DNA of 64,000 nt, from NCBI GenBank assembly GCA_964459445.1, contig CAYWMP010000008.1:1-64000 (forward strand). Reading direction: 5' to 3'. A model generated the notes under the pieces. That model saw only the letters and a program-made list of their open reading frames with translations, ran no database searches and had not been told where the DNA came from. The DNA is from CAYWMP01 sp964459445 (lineage in GTDB: Bacteria; Desulfobacterota; DSM-4660; Desulfatiglandales; HGW-15). Shown here in pieces: positions 1 to 11,165 of this stretch. A program made the translations under genes and the position numbers. Within the stretch, counting starts at the first letter, position 1. Each line of letters opens with the position of its first letter.

Positions 1-43
1 CCTCGCGAAGCGAGATCCAAGATTTCTAAATCTTGGATATTAT

Positions 44-101
44 GAGAGATGGTTTTGAGGAAACAATGAACGCGTTCATTGTTTCCTCAAAACCATCTCT
101 C
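44..101. repeat. 58-bp perfect palindrome
   Basis: Bases 44-101 are a perfect inverted repeat with no spacer; both arms are 29 nt and meet at ACGCGT around 72/73. A smaller hairpin (ATCCAAGAT and its complement) lies just upstream at 16-39. The pair precedes the first gene and could fold as a strong cruciform or an RNA hairpin. It lacks a T-tract next to the stem, so it is not a convincing intrinsic terminator. It probably belongs to the dispersed hairpin repeats seen elsewhere in the window. Confidence 0.8.
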
Positions 102-216
102 CAATTGATGTTAAGCCTCTTATCACTGACCTCCTCCTTTTATTTTCCTTCGTGAACTCGGTGCCTCTAGCGACTTTTTGGAGGAGCGGGTGGTGAATGA
201 GATGTTGGTCTAGGAT

Positions 217-1056
217 TTGAGAGTTATGATTCATGTTGAGGACATAGGTGGCGTTCGCAAATACCGGCTTGCGCGGAGGCTTCTTGGCCGATCAGTTTAT
301 TTTACCGCAGCCTATTGGGTCGATGGCTTGATGATTGACACCGGCTGTGCCTATACGGTCCATGAATTGGTTGGCGCCTTGGAGGAACTCAGGATTGACC
401 GCATCGTAAACACCCACAGTCATGAGGATCATGTTGCGGCGAATAGGATCTTAGCTCGGCGACCGGGGGTAGAAATATTGGCCCATCCCCTGGCGCTCGA
501 ACCCATGGCCGCGCCTCGGGAACGCCAAACCCTGAAGCCCTATCAAATCGTCATGTGGGGATACTTTGAGCCCTCATCAGGTTTCCCAATCGGCAATTGG
601 GTTGAGACAGCGAATTATCGATTTCAAGTCCTGCACACACCCGGACATAGCCTCGATCATATCTGTCTCTATGAGCCGGAGCGGGGCTGGCTTTTTTGCG
701 GAGATGCTTACATTGGCGGCAAAGATCGAGCCCTTCGAGCCGACTATAATGTCTGGGGAATCATAGGCTCACTTCGTAAGATGGCGGAGCTGGATGTAGG
801 CATGCTATTCACTGGGAGCGGCAAGGTTCGGGAGAATGGCAACATAGATATACTCGAAAAGGTCCAATACCTGGAAGAGATGGGAGAGCGGGTTTTGGAT
901 CTCCATCAAAAGGGCCATAGCCGGCGGCGGATAAGACAAATTTTATTTGGCCCTGAAATGCCGATAGCCTATTTCACGCTGGGCCATTTCAGTGGAAAAC
1001 AGCTTGTCCGATCCTACATTGAAGACCGACCCGAGGACAGATTCCAGGAGGAATAG
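217..1056 (+). CDS. MBL-fold metallo-hydrolase
   Basis: A 279-residue protein of the metallo-beta-lactamase superfamily. The zinc motif THSHEDH is near residues 66-72, a later HTPGHS near 141-146 gives another metal ligand, and FCGDAYIGG near 165-173 gives the bridging Asp. This set is typical of glyoxalase II-like hydrolases. The C-terminal part (HFSGKQLVRSYIED) suggests a small helical add-on, and the substrate cannot be told. The open frame starts at a TTG (217) and an ATG lies three codons later at 226; neither has a strong ribosome site. It stands alone between repeat-rich spacers. Family confidence is high, function unknown. Confidence 0.85.
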   Translation: MRVMIHVEDIGGVRKYRLARRLLGRSVYFTAAYWVDGLMIDTGCAYTVHELVGALEELRIDRIVNTHSHEDHVAANRILARRPGVEILAHPLALEPMAAPRERQTLKPYQIVMWGYFEPSSGFPIGNWVETANYRFQVLHTPGHSLDHICLYEPERGWLFCGDAYIGGKDRALRADYNVWGIIGSLRKMAELDVGMLFTGSGKVRENGNIDILEKVQYLEEMGERVLDLHQKGHSRRRIRQILFGPEMPIAYFTLGHFSGKQLVRSYIEDRPEDRFQEE

Positions 1057-1124
1057 GGACGAACAGGATTGCGGGAGTAATTACTGGCATGATGCCTCCA
1101 TCACAGGAGTTTAGTTAGAGAAAA

Positions 1125-1352
1125 TTCCAAATAAAAAACCAGTAGATGATCTTGAAGAAAGAGCATTCCAATTCGATTACGCGATTCAGGTCACATGTCC
1201 TCCGCGCTGGCCTGTCCGTCCTCCGCAGTAGTCTGCTACGGAGGATGGGTCGGAGCGAAGTGTAGATCCCGTTTCAGCGGGGCTACGGACGATGTATTCG
1301 TATTTGGAATTTGAGATTTAATTGGAATTTGATGCTTGGGATTTGGGATTTA
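1125..1352. repeat. Composite inverted-repeat element (CCTCCGCAGTAG family, copy 1)
   Basis: The core at 1220-1244 is a palindrome, CCTCCGCAGTAG-T-CTGCTACGGAGG. It is flanked by runs of the ATTCCAAAT / ATTTGGAAT type: about 1125-1137 on the left and about 1299-1352 on the right. The same composite recurs around 16208 and 58960, with the core alone at 22623. It fills most of the gap between the MBL hydrolase and the convergent yitT-like gene. No coding potential was seen. Confidence 0.7.
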
Positions 1353-1418
1353 AAGAACCCCGCAGCAAGCAACAGGGTTCTTCGAAATAATAGAAAAGGT
1401 TGGACAGGAAGGTCTTTC

Positions 1419-2342
1419 CTACCAATGGGGCTGATTTCCGATGCGGCGGCCCATCACTTCCAAAGTGTCTGTGACCACGACAAATGCCTCGGGGTCGATT
1501 TCCTGTATAAGGCGTTTGATCCGGGACAGCTCTCGAAACGTGATCACCGTATAAAGCGTTTGAATTTCTTTCCCCGTATATCCTCCCTGCCCCTTCGTTA
1601 TCGTCACGCCTCTTTTAACTTTTTTCTGGATGCCGTCAGCGATCGCTTCCCACTGAGGAGAAATGATAAAGACCGCTTTTCTTTGGCTCAGTCCTGTCAC
1701 GACCAAATTGACTATCCTGGATGCGACAAACATATAGATAAGGGTATAAAGCGCCGCTTCGAGTGATAGAAGAACGGCGGCCACGCTCAATATCATTGCA
1801 TTGAAAACCAGGACGGAATTGCCCAGCCGAATGGAATAGAGCTTGAGCAACATGACGGAGAGGATGTCAAGCCCGCCAGCCGACCCAAAGGATTTGAGGA
1901 TAATGCCGGCGCCAACGCCCATAATGATCCCTGCCAGCATAGCGCTGAGGATTTTGTCGTAAACCGGAAGTGTAAAATTCACCCACTCCAAAGCGCCGGA
2001 GAAAATTAGAAGGCCTGCGATGCTGTACAGAAAAAAACGTCGCCCCACATACATCCATCCAAGGGCATATAAGGGTATGTTGATAACCAGATATATGAAA
2101 CTAATGGGCAAGGAGGGAATCAGATAATGGATAAACAAGGCCAACCCCGAGAATCCGCCACCCAGAAACTCTCGCGGTATGAGTATGCCATTTATGGCCA
2201 GAGAGCATATGCTGCTTCCAATAGTAATGAGACCGAGGTTCCAAAGAAGACTTTTTGTGGTTCCCAAGGCCGATCTCCACTTCATTGAGCCAAATCTGCC
2301 TGCCTTCGTAGTAAAGGTTGATTTCCAAGTCATGGTCGCCAT
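1419..2342 (-). CDS. YitT family membrane protein (DUF2179 C-terminal domain)
   Basis: A 307-residue integral membrane protein. The first ~200 residues contain five or six hydrophobic helices, including a GGGFSGLALF segment typical of YitT proteins. The last ~80 residues (VFIISPQWEAIADGI to the end) match the soluble DUF2179 domain found at the C-terminus of this family. The family function is not established. The ATG at 2342 is preceded by AGAGGT about 10 nt upstream. The gene is convergent with the MBL hydrolase, with a repeat between them, and has no obvious operon partner. Confidence 0.88.
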   Translation of the reverse strand: MATMTWKSTFTTKAGRFGSMKWRSALGTTKSLLWNLGLITIGSSICSLAINGILIPREFLGGGFSGLALFIHYLIPSLPISFIYLVINIPLYALGWMYVGRRFFLYSIAGLLIFSGALEWVNFTLPVYDKILSAMLAGIIMGVGAGIILKSFGSAGGLDILSVMLLKLYSIRLGNSVLVFNAMILSVAAVLLSLEAALYTLIYMFVASRIVNLVVTGLSQRKAVFIISPQWEAIADGIQKKVKRGVTITKGQGGYTGKEIQTLYTVITFRELSRIKRLIQEIDPEAFVVVTDTLEVMGRRIGNQPHW

Positions 2343-2550
2343 TTTATTCTATACCTCTAAAGAAATTAACATGTCGCGTACCTACAATTTCCATGCCAGA
2401 CACGGCATAACATGTCAGAATTATAGAGAATCTTCTCTTTGTATGATTTTACGCAAGGATTCAATGTAAGAGCAAAAGGGGGGATTTCAAGGGGTACTGT
2501 TTTTTTTAGGGAAAATTTTTAAGTTCGACCTGCAGGCAGGGGCAAAACCA

Positions 2551-3825
2551 TTATGTCATAGTCTTGATCCAGTAGACCGGGATGGGATCTTTAATGTTTT
2601 TCGCTTCCCTATGACCCAGAAATTCATATTCGCAAAATTCATTGACCTGTTGATAAGTTTCAGCGCCGACATAGAGTTTTGTGCCTCCTGACATGGCGCC
2701 GATTCTGGCGGCCATAACAGTAACCAATCCCGAGGCTGTGTAGGTCCATCGTTCACCCGTAAGGCTTTTCATCTTTGTTGATCCTACATGGGCTTCACCG
2801 GAGTTGATACCGATATGCAGATCAACGCTTCCCCAGGGGTATGATAGTTCTTGATTCAATTTGGTGTTCTCCGACACGATTTCTAAACCGGCGGATACGG
2901 CAGCCTTGGCATGGTTTTCAAGGTCGCCCTCTTTGAAGATGACCATCAAGCCATCGCCTGCCGTTTCATTGACCTCACCGTCATATCGTTTAATACAGTC
3001 TAAATAGCTCGAAAAATGTGATTCCACCATGTCGTTGACCAACCGCTGCTCATAGCCCTCAGTAATCTTTGAAAAACCTTGGATGTCCAGAAATAATATG
3101 GATACATCCATAGGGACTTTTTCAAGGGTCAACTTGTCCGGGTCTTCTTCGGCCATCTTGACTACCGAAGTCGGGACAAACTTGGTCAGGTTGCTCTTCA
3201 CTTTCTCAAGCGTTTCGATGCGCAAAAGGGTGGCCTTTAATTTCTCGGAGTAGTCTTTGATATCCTTGTACAGTTTCGAGTTCTCAAGGCCGATGGCCAC
3301 ATAGTGTGATATGGATGTGAGCAGGGCCTGATCCTGCTCGGAGAATTCTCCGGCTTCTTTATTTAGGGTCTGCAGCGCGCCGATGCATTCCCCTTTCCTA
3401 TTTATTAAAGGTATGCAGAGTATGTTTCTAGTCTTGAAGCCAGATGTCTTGTCTATTTCGGGATTGAAACGCCTGTCGGCATAGGCATCGTTGATGATTT
3501 CCGGTGTCCTGCTTGCGAAGATCGAGCCAGCAATGCCGGAATTGGCGGGTATCCGAATTTCATTTTTGTCCATACCCGTGGCGACCAGAGACCAGAGTTC
3601 ATTGGTTTGGTCATCGTGTAAAAACACTGTACTTCTTTCTGTCACCATGATCTCGTTAGTCTGATTTGCGATCTTCTCAAACAAAATACCCATATCCATT
3701 TCGGAAGTAAGGATCTGGCCGACGTTGTAGAGCTCTTTATACTGCTGATTCCAATCTCTTACGAGCCTGTCTTCCTTCCGACGGCCAATGCCTCTATCCT
3801 TGTGGTTTATTTTTCCATTTGCCAT
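2551..3825 (-). CDS. GAF domain-containing adenylate/guanylate cyclase
   Basis: A 424-residue soluble signalling protein. A GAF domain occupies roughly residues 30-190 (GIAGSIFASRTPEIINDAY and CIPLINRKGECIGALQTLN are typical GAF segments). A short helical linker follows, then a class III nucleotide cyclase domain from about 235 to 420. Both metal-binding aspartates are visible (FLDIQGFSK and AGDGLMVIF), as is the catalytic Arg in MAARIG. The Asn usual two residues before the AAR of N-x-A-A-R is Val here. Cyclic nucleotide product cannot be told from sequence. Likely monocistronic; GGGGGAAG lies upstream of the ATG. Confidence 0.85.
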   Translation of the reverse strand: MANGKINHKDRGIGRRKEDRLVRDWNQQYKELYNVGQILTSEMDMGILFEKIANQTNEIMVTERSTVFLHDDQTNELWSLVATGMDKNEIRIPANSGIAGSIFASRTPEIINDAYADRRFNPEIDKTSGFKTRNILCIPLINRKGECIGALQTLNKEAGEFSEQDQALLTSISHYVAIGLENSKLYKDIKDYSEKLKATLLRIETLEKVKSNLTKFVPTSVVKMAEEDPDKLTLEKVPMDVSILFLDIQGFSKITEGYEQRLVNDMVESHFSSYLDCIKRYDGEVNETAGDGLMVIFKEGDLENHAKAAVSAGLEIVSENTKLNQELSYPWGSVDLHIGINSGEAHVGSTKMKSLTGERWTYTASGLVTVMAARIGAMSGGTKLYVGAETYQQVNEFCEYEFLGHREAKNIKDPIPVYWIKTMT

Positions 3826-3914
3826 TTCGGTCTTCCCCCGATTGTAAATACTTATTTTTCACGGAACCCTGGCAAGTCAGAATTTCTGAACACATGAATG
3901 CTATTTCTCACTTA

Positions 3915-4250
3915 TCACTCACCTCGAATCATGATCAACAACATCTTGAAAGGCTCAGGGGCGTGAAGGGCGTGGGGAACATTTGCGGGCATGATCAACA
4001 TGTCACCCTTTTTAACGGAATTCTTCTCACCCCCGAGCGTAATCTCCGCCTGGCCGTCCAAAATATACACCATGGCGTCAAAGGGGGCCTTATGTTCACT
4101 GAGCCCCTGGCCTGCATCAAAGGAAAAGAGCGTGACATTGCCCGGGTCTTTCTTTATCAATTGCTTGCTGACAATGGATCCACCTGCATAGTCTATATAG
4201 TCATTTAGATTGAAAACCGTGCCTTTCGGTGTTTCGCCTTTTTCGTTCAT
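3915..4250 (-). CDS. Small cupin domain protein
   Basis: A 111-residue single-domain cupin. The metal-binding motif is visible as EHKAPFDAMVYILDGQAEITLG, with the second half around MLIMPANVPHALHAP, where a His falls at the usual cupin ligand position. Such stand-alone cupins bind a metal or small ligand; the specific role is unknown. The ATG at 4250 is chosen over the upstream TTG because GGGAGG sits 7 nt before it. It lies just upstream of the GAF-cyclase on the same strand with a gap of about 90 bp, so they may be co-transcribed. Confidence 0.85.
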   Translation of the reverse strand: MNEKGETPKGTVFNLNDYIDYAGGSIVSKQLIKKDPGNVTLFSFDAGQGLSEHKAPFDAMVYILDGQAEITLGGEKNSVKKGDMLIMPANVPHALHAPEPFKMLLIMIRGE

Positions 4251-4577
4251 CAAGCACCTCCCTTCAATAAAGAACCGTCTGAAATACCTAACCTCATCAA
4301 TAGATTAGGTGATGCTCACAATATCAGATTAATTGGGATGCGGTCAATTGATGAAGACATCCATGGCTGCGAAGGGCGAACCTAGTATTTTTTCAAGCAT
4401 TTTATTCAAGTTAATTTCAAGTGCCTCATCCTTGTAAGGTTACAGGAAAAAGTGAGTCAGGTTGACAACTTGGAGCAAAAGCCCTAATGTTTTATGTGTC
4501 TTAATTCGCTATTGAACTTAGTTCGCTTCGCCTCAATTTGCCCTCTGCCAGGATGGCCTACGAACAGGAGGGAAAAA

Positions 4578-4664
4578 TGGAATTTTGGAATACTGGAATA
4601 TTGGAAAACATAAAAAAAACGTTTTGCTTTTTTTAACCCAATGTTCCATCATTCCATTCTTCCA
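4578..4664. repeat. Inverted repeat of the ATTCCA-type
   Basis: A 27-nt left arm at 4578-4604 (TGGAATTTTGGAATACTGG...) pairs with 4638-4664 with a few mismatches. The loop holds an A8 tract and a T-rich tract that pair further. It resembles the tandem ATTCCA/TGGAAT dispersed repeats common in related genomes. The rest of the 4251-4751 gap shows nothing I can name. Confidence 0.7.
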
Positions 4665-4751
4665 TGTGTGCAGCACAAATCGAAACGCCATTAAAAATAA
4701 TGTATATTCAGCTATTATAGAAATTGTGAAACCTAGATTTAGAGGTTTGTT

Positions 4752-5339
4752 GTGCAACAGATTATTGAAAAAGCCCTAGAGGATAGCGTAAAGACAAAAG
4801 AAGCCTTTATTACCGAAAACGCCAATAATCTCAAGTTCTTGTCCGAAAAGGTCGCTAAAGCCTTTACAAATGATTGCAAGCTTATGATATGCGGAAACGG
4901 CGGAAGCGCGGCCGATGCGCAGCATATCGCCGCAGAATTTGTGAATCGATACATGCTTGAGCGCCCTCCCCTGCCTGCCCTTGCCCTGACTACCGATACA
5001 TCCATTATCACCAGTATTGGGAATGATTACTCCTTTGATGAAATATTTTCAAAACAGGTCAAAGCCATTGGCATGGAGGGTGATGTCTTGCTAGGTATCA
5101 GTACAAGCGGCAACTCCAACAATATTGTCGAAGCCATACAGGCGGCAAGGGGACTTGGCATTTACACGGCAGGGCTGACGGGAGGAGATGGAGGTCGGCT
5201 TTCGAGCATTGTTGATATGTCTATGGTGGTCAAAAGCAATACCACCGCCAGAATCCAGGAAGCCCATATTCTTGCAGGGCATATTGTGTGCCAGTTGGTG
5301 GATTTTATTTTATTTCAGCAGGGTAGCAAAGAAGACTAG
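4752..5339 (+). CDS. gmhA: Phosphoheptose isomerase (SIS domain)
   Basis: A 195-residue sugar isomerase that would convert sedoheptulose 7-phosphate to D-glycero-D-manno-heptose 7-phosphate, the first step of ADP-heptose synthesis for LPS core. The SIS fold is clear: CGNGGSAADAQHIAAEFVNRY near residues 40-60, and a second phosphate-binding stretch ISTSGNSNNIVEA. Length fits GmhA. Translation appears to start at GTG 4752, as no better ATG aligns with the family N-terminus. It implies an outer membrane with heptose-containing LPS. It precedes a repeat element and a DHS-like gene on the same strand. Confidence 0.9.
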   Translation: MQQIIEKALEDSVKTKEAFITENANNLKFLSEKVAKAFTNDCKLMICGNGGSAADAQHIAAEFVNRYMLERPPLPALALTTDTSIITSIGNDYSFDEIFSKQVKAIGMEGDVLLGISTSGNSNNIVEAIQAARGLGIYTAGLTGGDGGRLSSIVDMSMVVKSNTTARIQEAHILAGHIVCQLVDFILFQQGSKED

Positions 5340-5340
5340 T

Positions 5341-5462
5341 AGGGCTCTGAAAAACGCTCATCTGCGGCGTTGCGCTCATCCTTCGTCATTGCGACGTACT
5401 ATGTGTACGACTCATTCCTCAGGATTTCGCGCGCCTTGCATCTAAGCATTTTTCAGAGCCCT
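5341..5462. repeat. 122-bp element with terminal inverted repeats
   Basis: The left end, AGGGCTCTGAAAAACGCT at 5341, is mirrored by AGCATTTTTCAGAGCCCT ending at 5462. The interior has CGACGTACT...AGTACG-like dyads and a CCTCA...GCGCCTTGCATCT motif. It begins directly at the gmhA stop codon, so it may form that transcript's 3' end. It looks like a small non-autonomous inverted-repeat element. The element at 19213-19359 has a similar plan and a related GC(T/C)TTGCATCT segment near its right end. Confidence 0.75.
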
Positions 5463-5495
5463 GCTTGAAATTGGGAACTTGGGAAACGGGTGCTT

Positions 5496-6464
5496 ATGTC
5501 GAAATTCAAGCCGATATCCTTGGACAAGGTAAAATCCTATCCCTTGAAAAAGAGGGAAAGCAAGGTCAGCGTTGATGACTTTGGGAGGCCCTGGATTTCT
5601 GGAGGAGGCGTGGACGAATGGTCTAAAACCTTGCCCAAGATTCTGGCCGGGTCGGATCTCAGAAAGGTTGTGGATAATACGGTCCGGGCAGCTCAGAAAA
5701 AAAAGATGGTCATACTGGCCATGGGCGCCCACCCAATAAAGGTGGGACTCAATCCGATCATCATTGATTTAATGAAAAGGGGTGTTATCCGTGCGCTGGC
5801 GATGAATGGGGCAGGCATTGTACATGACACGGAATTGGCCATGGTCGGCCATACCTCCGAAGATGTAGCCGCCCACCTTGGAAAAGGTGAATTCGGAATG
5901 GCTGAGGAGACCGGAAGATTTATCAATGAAGCGATCATTGATGGAGCGAAAAAGGACCTGGGACTTGGAAAAGCCGTTGGCGCCGGACTCATCAAAGAGA
6001 AGTTTCCCTACAATGATCATAGTCTTTTGGCCAACGCCTGTGAGCTCGATGTTCCCCTGACGGTGCATGTAGCCATTGGAACGGATATCATCCACTTTCA
6101 TCCCAGCGCTGATGGCGGGGCCATAGGCCAAACATCTCACATGGATTTTCGCATTTTCGCCGGTCTGGTATCCAAGCTTGAAGGCGGCGTCTATATCAAC
6201 CTGGGTTCCGCCGTTATCATGCCCGAGGTCTTTTTAAAGGCACTTTCCTTAATACGCAATCTCGGGTATGATTTCAATAAATTCACCACGGTGAATATGG
6301 ACTTTATCCAGCACTACAGACCCACGACGAACGTGGTCCATCGGCCGACTCTCGACGGAGGAGAGGGTTATTCCCTCGTTGGACATCATGAGATCATGCT
6401 TCCGCTTTTGGCCGCTGCTGTCATTGGGAAACTAGAAGGCGATAATAGGAATGAGGAGAAATAG
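5496..6464 (+). CDS. Deoxyhypusine synthase-like protein (tentative)
   Basis: A 322-residue protein whose fold resembles the NAD-binding deoxyhypusine synthase superfamily. Segments such as KKKMVILAMGAHPIKVGL, VIRALAMNGAGIVHDTELA and HVAIGTDIIHFHPSADGGA recall the repeated Rossmann-type motifs of that family. Bacteria of this kind lack eIF5A, so true hypusine formation is unlikely. A homospermidine-synthase-like or other amine or sugar-linked role is possible but not shown. ATG 5496 is preferred to the GTG two codons upstream. It follows gmhA on the same strand and is only 5 nt upstream of the FmdB gene, so these two are probably co-transcribed. Confidence 0.5.
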   Translation: MSKFKPISLDKVKSYPLKKRESKVSVDDFGRPWISGGGVDEWSKTLPKILAGSDLRKVVDNTVRAAQKKKMVILAMGAHPIKVGLNPIIIDLMKRGVIRALAMNGAGIVHDTELAMVGHTSEDVAAHLGKGEFGMAEETGRFINEAIIDGAKKDLGLGKAVGAGLIKEKFPYNDHSLLANACELDVPLTVHVAIGTDIIHFHPSADGGAIGQTSHMDFRIFAGLVSKLEGGVYINLGSAVIMPEVFLKALSLIRNLGYDFNKFTTVNMDFIQHYRPTTNVVHRPTLDGGEGYSLVGHHEIMLPLLAAAVIGKLEGDNRNEEK

Positions 6465-6469
6465 ACAGA

Positions 6470-6697
6470 ATGCCTATCTATGAATATAAGTGCAACAAAT
6501 GCAAAAATGAGTTCGAGTGTTTGGTTTTTCGAAGTGATGAAACCGTCTGTTGTCCCAAATGTAATGATGACTGTGTTGATCGTTTGATGTCTGCCTGCAA
6601 TTTCAAGAGCAGTAAAGATTACTCGGCGCCGGCTGCAAGCACCAGTTCATCAAGTTGCGCGGGCTGTGCTGGAACCAGCTGCGCCACCTGCCACTAA
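6470..6697 (+). CDS. FmdB/zinc-ribbon small protein
   Basis: A 75-residue protein that begins MPIYEYKCNKCKNEFE, the hallmark of FmdB-type putative regulatory zinc ribbons. Two CxxC pairs (CNKC and CPKC) would bind one zinc. The tail is rich in Ser, Ala and Cys (CAGCAGTSCATC), as is common in this family. Function is not established; a regulatory role was proposed for the founding member near formamidase genes. It starts 5 nt after the stop of the DHS-like gene. Confidence 0.85.
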   Translation: MPIYEYKCNKCKNEFECLVFRSDETVCCPKCNDDCVDRLMSACNFKSSKDYSAPAASTSSSSCAGCAGTSCATCH

Positions 6698-6778
6698 TCT
6701 GGTCTCGCATCAAATTAACAACTCAATCACTCCATTATTCGACCACCCTGTGAGCTAAGCGAAACAAGTTAAGGAGTT

Positions 6779-7270
6779 ATGATGTATCGCGTAGGATTTG
6801 GATATGATGTCCATCGGCTAGTTGAGGGGCGCCCTTTGGTCCTTGGAGGAGTCACTATCCCCCATCATCTCGGTCTTGACGGTCATTCCGATGCGGACGT
6901 GCTTACCCACGCCATTATGGATGCCATACTTGGCGCGATCGCTAGGGGCGACATCGGGCAGCACTTCCCGGACTCCGATCCCGCTTACAAGGATTCGGAT
7001 AGTCTGCTTTTGCTTCAAAAGGTCATGGAGATTGCCCGGCAGGTCGGCTGCAAAATCAGTAATGTCGACACAACCATCGTCGCTCAAAAGCCCAAATTGG
7101 CGCATTTTCTTGAGGGAATGAAGGAAAAGATATCCGGGATCATGAAAATTGAACCTAATCAAATAAACATCAAACCCACCACCAGCGAGGGTTTGGGGTT
7201 TTGCGGACGGGAAGAGGGCATCGAGGCCTATGCTATAGTGAGCCTGACAATAGCCCCCATCGTTGCATAA
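6779..7270 (+). CDS. ispF: 2-C-methyl-D-erythritol 2,4-cyclodiphosphate synthase
   Basis: A 163-residue enzyme of the MEP isoprenoid pathway. It cyclises CDP-methylerythritol 2-phosphate to MEcPP, releasing CMP. The metal site is visible in GFGYDVHRL (Asp and His) and in the following GHSDADVLTHAIMDA. The C-terminal GFCGREEGIEA is also typical. AAGGAG at 6771-6776 is only 2 nt from ATG 6779 but 5 nt from the next codon, ATG 6782, so translation may begin there. It precedes cysS; ispF-cysS adjacency is common in bacteria. Confidence 0.96.
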   Translation: MMYRVGFGYDVHRLVEGRPLVLGGVTIPHHLGLDGHSDADVLTHAIMDAILGAIARGDIGQHFPDSDPAYKDSDSLLLLQKVMEIARQVGCKISNVDTTIVAQKPKLAHFLEGMKEKISGIMKIEPNQINIKPTTSEGLGFCGREEGIEAYAIVSLTIAPIVA

Positions 7271-7525
7271 AAATCCCGTCAAGATATTATAAAAAACAAG
7301 AATAGCAGGGCTTTCAGTTTCATGGACACTTTTTTCTGATTCAAATAGTGAAATCCAGTCGGCGAAACAAGAATTGCCATGATTTTTACCCTGCGGGAAA
7401 GCTGAGGGCACCGCATCTCCTTCGTTGTCAAGGATTCGCGGTAGGATACTACAGCTTCACCCTTGACGCCTCGGATCTACGGCATCCTCGACTTTTGCAA
7501 CGCTAGGGTATCCCAGGAGATCTTA

Positions 7526-8986
7526 ATGACTCTCAGACTTTACAACACCGCGACACGCAGAAAGGAAGATTTTAAGCCGCTGCATGACGGCAAGGTGCTC
7601 ATGTATGTGTGCGGCGTCACGGTTTACGACCTATGCCACATCGGCCACGCCCGGTCAGCCATAGTCTTTGATGTCCTGGTCAGATACCTTCGAGCGAGAT
7701 CCTACGATGTCACCTATGTCCGAAATTTCACCGATGTAGACGACAAAATCATCGATAGGGCCGGAGAATTGGGAAAGAACACAAAGGCCCTGGCCGAAGA
7801 ATACATCGATGCCTATTATGAGGACATGGGAAGGCTCGGGGTTTTGAATGCGGATGTTGAACCCAGGGCAACGGAGCACATCGATGGCATGATTGAGATG
7901 ATATGTTCCTTGATAGACAAAGGCTACGCCTATGAAGAGGGCGGGGACGTGTATTATTCCATCGAAAATTTCAAGGATTATGGCCAGCTATCCGGAAGAA
8001 AACTGGAGGACATGAAAGCGGGCAGCAGGGTTGCCGTTGATGAAAAAAAACGACACCCCATGGACTTCGTCCTCTGGAAGGCTGCCAAGCCTGGCGAACC
8101 AGAGTGGCCCAGCCCCTGGGGTCCTGGAAGACCCGGATGGCATATGGAATGCTCTGTGATGAGCAGCCACTACCTTGGGCCGACCTTCGATATTCACGGA
8201 GGAGGACAAGACCTCCTGTTTCCCCATCATGAGAATGAGAGAGCCCAATCCATGGCGGCGAACGGTGTGGACTTCGCCAAGTATTGGGTCCACAACGGTT
8301 TTGTTAGGGTTGAGTCGGAAAAGATGTCCAAATCCCTGGGTAATTTTTTGACAATCCGCGATGCCCTTGAATCCTATCACCCCGAAGTGCTGCGACTTTT
8401 TCTTATTTCCACGCATTACAGGGGCCCTTTAGATTTTTCAAAAAGTGCCGTGATCGATCTTCAGTCCGGGCTTGCCCGGATCTATCGCGCCCTACAACGA
8501 TTGGAGGGTGTGGTTGGTGAATTTGATAAACGAAAACCACCTTTGACCGCGGCACCTTTTAAAGACACCCAGGGAGATCCTTTCCTCAATCAGTTTGTTG
8601 AGTTCATGGACGATGATCTAAACACGGCGGGTGCCATTGGCCTCATGTTTGAGAAGGTCAAAGAGATGAACAAGCTCATGGACGACGCAGGCGAAGATCC
8701 CGATGAAGGAACCATAGGGCAACTGATAGGAAACCGCAAAAAGCTCGCCCTGGTTGCGGATGTTTTGGGATTTCTGAAGGAAAGACCGGATGATTTTTTC
8801 AGAGAACTTTCGAGCTCAGCAGAAAACATCGAGGCCGAGGAGGTCGAGAAACTTATAGCAGAACGGGTTCAGGCCAGGGCTGACAAAGACTGGGCAAAGG
8901 CGGATTCAATCCGGGACCGGCTCCAGGAAATGGGCGTCCTATTGGAAGACGGCCCAAAGGGGACAAAATGGAGGTTTGAGGTTTAG
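7526..8986 (+). CDS. cysS: Cysteinyl-tRNA synthetase
   Basis: A 486-residue class I aminoacyl-tRNA synthetase that charges tRNA-Cys. The zinc/HIGH region reads YVCGVTVYDLCHIGHARS, and the catalytic loop is KMSKSLGN. A zinc-site segment, WHMECSVMS, is also present. The open frame extends 21 codons further upstream, but ATG 7526 is chosen because AGGAGA lies 5 nt before it and the family starts with LRLYNT-like sequence. The 255-bp gap from ispF has no recognisable element. uvrB follows on the same strand after 111 bp. Confidence 0.97.
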   Translation: MTLRLYNTATRRKEDFKPLHDGKVLMYVCGVTVYDLCHIGHARSAIVFDVLVRYLRARSYDVTYVRNFTDVDDKIIDRAGELGKNTKALAEEYIDAYYEDMGRLGVLNADVEPRATEHIDGMIEMICSLIDKGYAYEEGGDVYYSIENFKDYGQLSGRKLEDMKAGSRVAVDEKKRHPMDFVLWKAAKPGEPEWPSPWGPGRPGWHMECSVMSSHYLGPTFDIHGGGQDLLFPHHENERAQSMAANGVDFAKYWVHNGFVRVESEKMSKSLGNFLTIRDALESYHPEVLRLFLISTHYRGPLDFSKSAVIDLQSGLARIYRALQRLEGVVGEFDKRKPPLTAAPFKDTQGDPFLNQFVEFMDDDLNTAGAIGLMFEKVKEMNKLMDDAGEDPDEGTIGQLIGNRKKLALVADVLGFLKERPDDFFRELSSSAENIEAEEVEKLIAERVQARADKDWAKADSIRDRLQEMGVLLEDGPKGTKWRFEV

Positions 8987-9097
8987 TTGCTTTAGCCCCA
9001 ACCTTGGAGGATGCAGACAATAGTTGAAAGCCCTTTCCCTTGCCGTTGGATAACAGCAAGGGAATATTTTTGGAAAAAATTTGAGGAATCATGAAGA

Positions 9098-11098
<2,001 letters not shown>

Positions 11099-11165
11099 AC
11101 AGGAATTAGAAAGGCAGAATGTTGCTAAGATTTGCAGATTGATGTTTTTTCGGGGGATTGGACAT

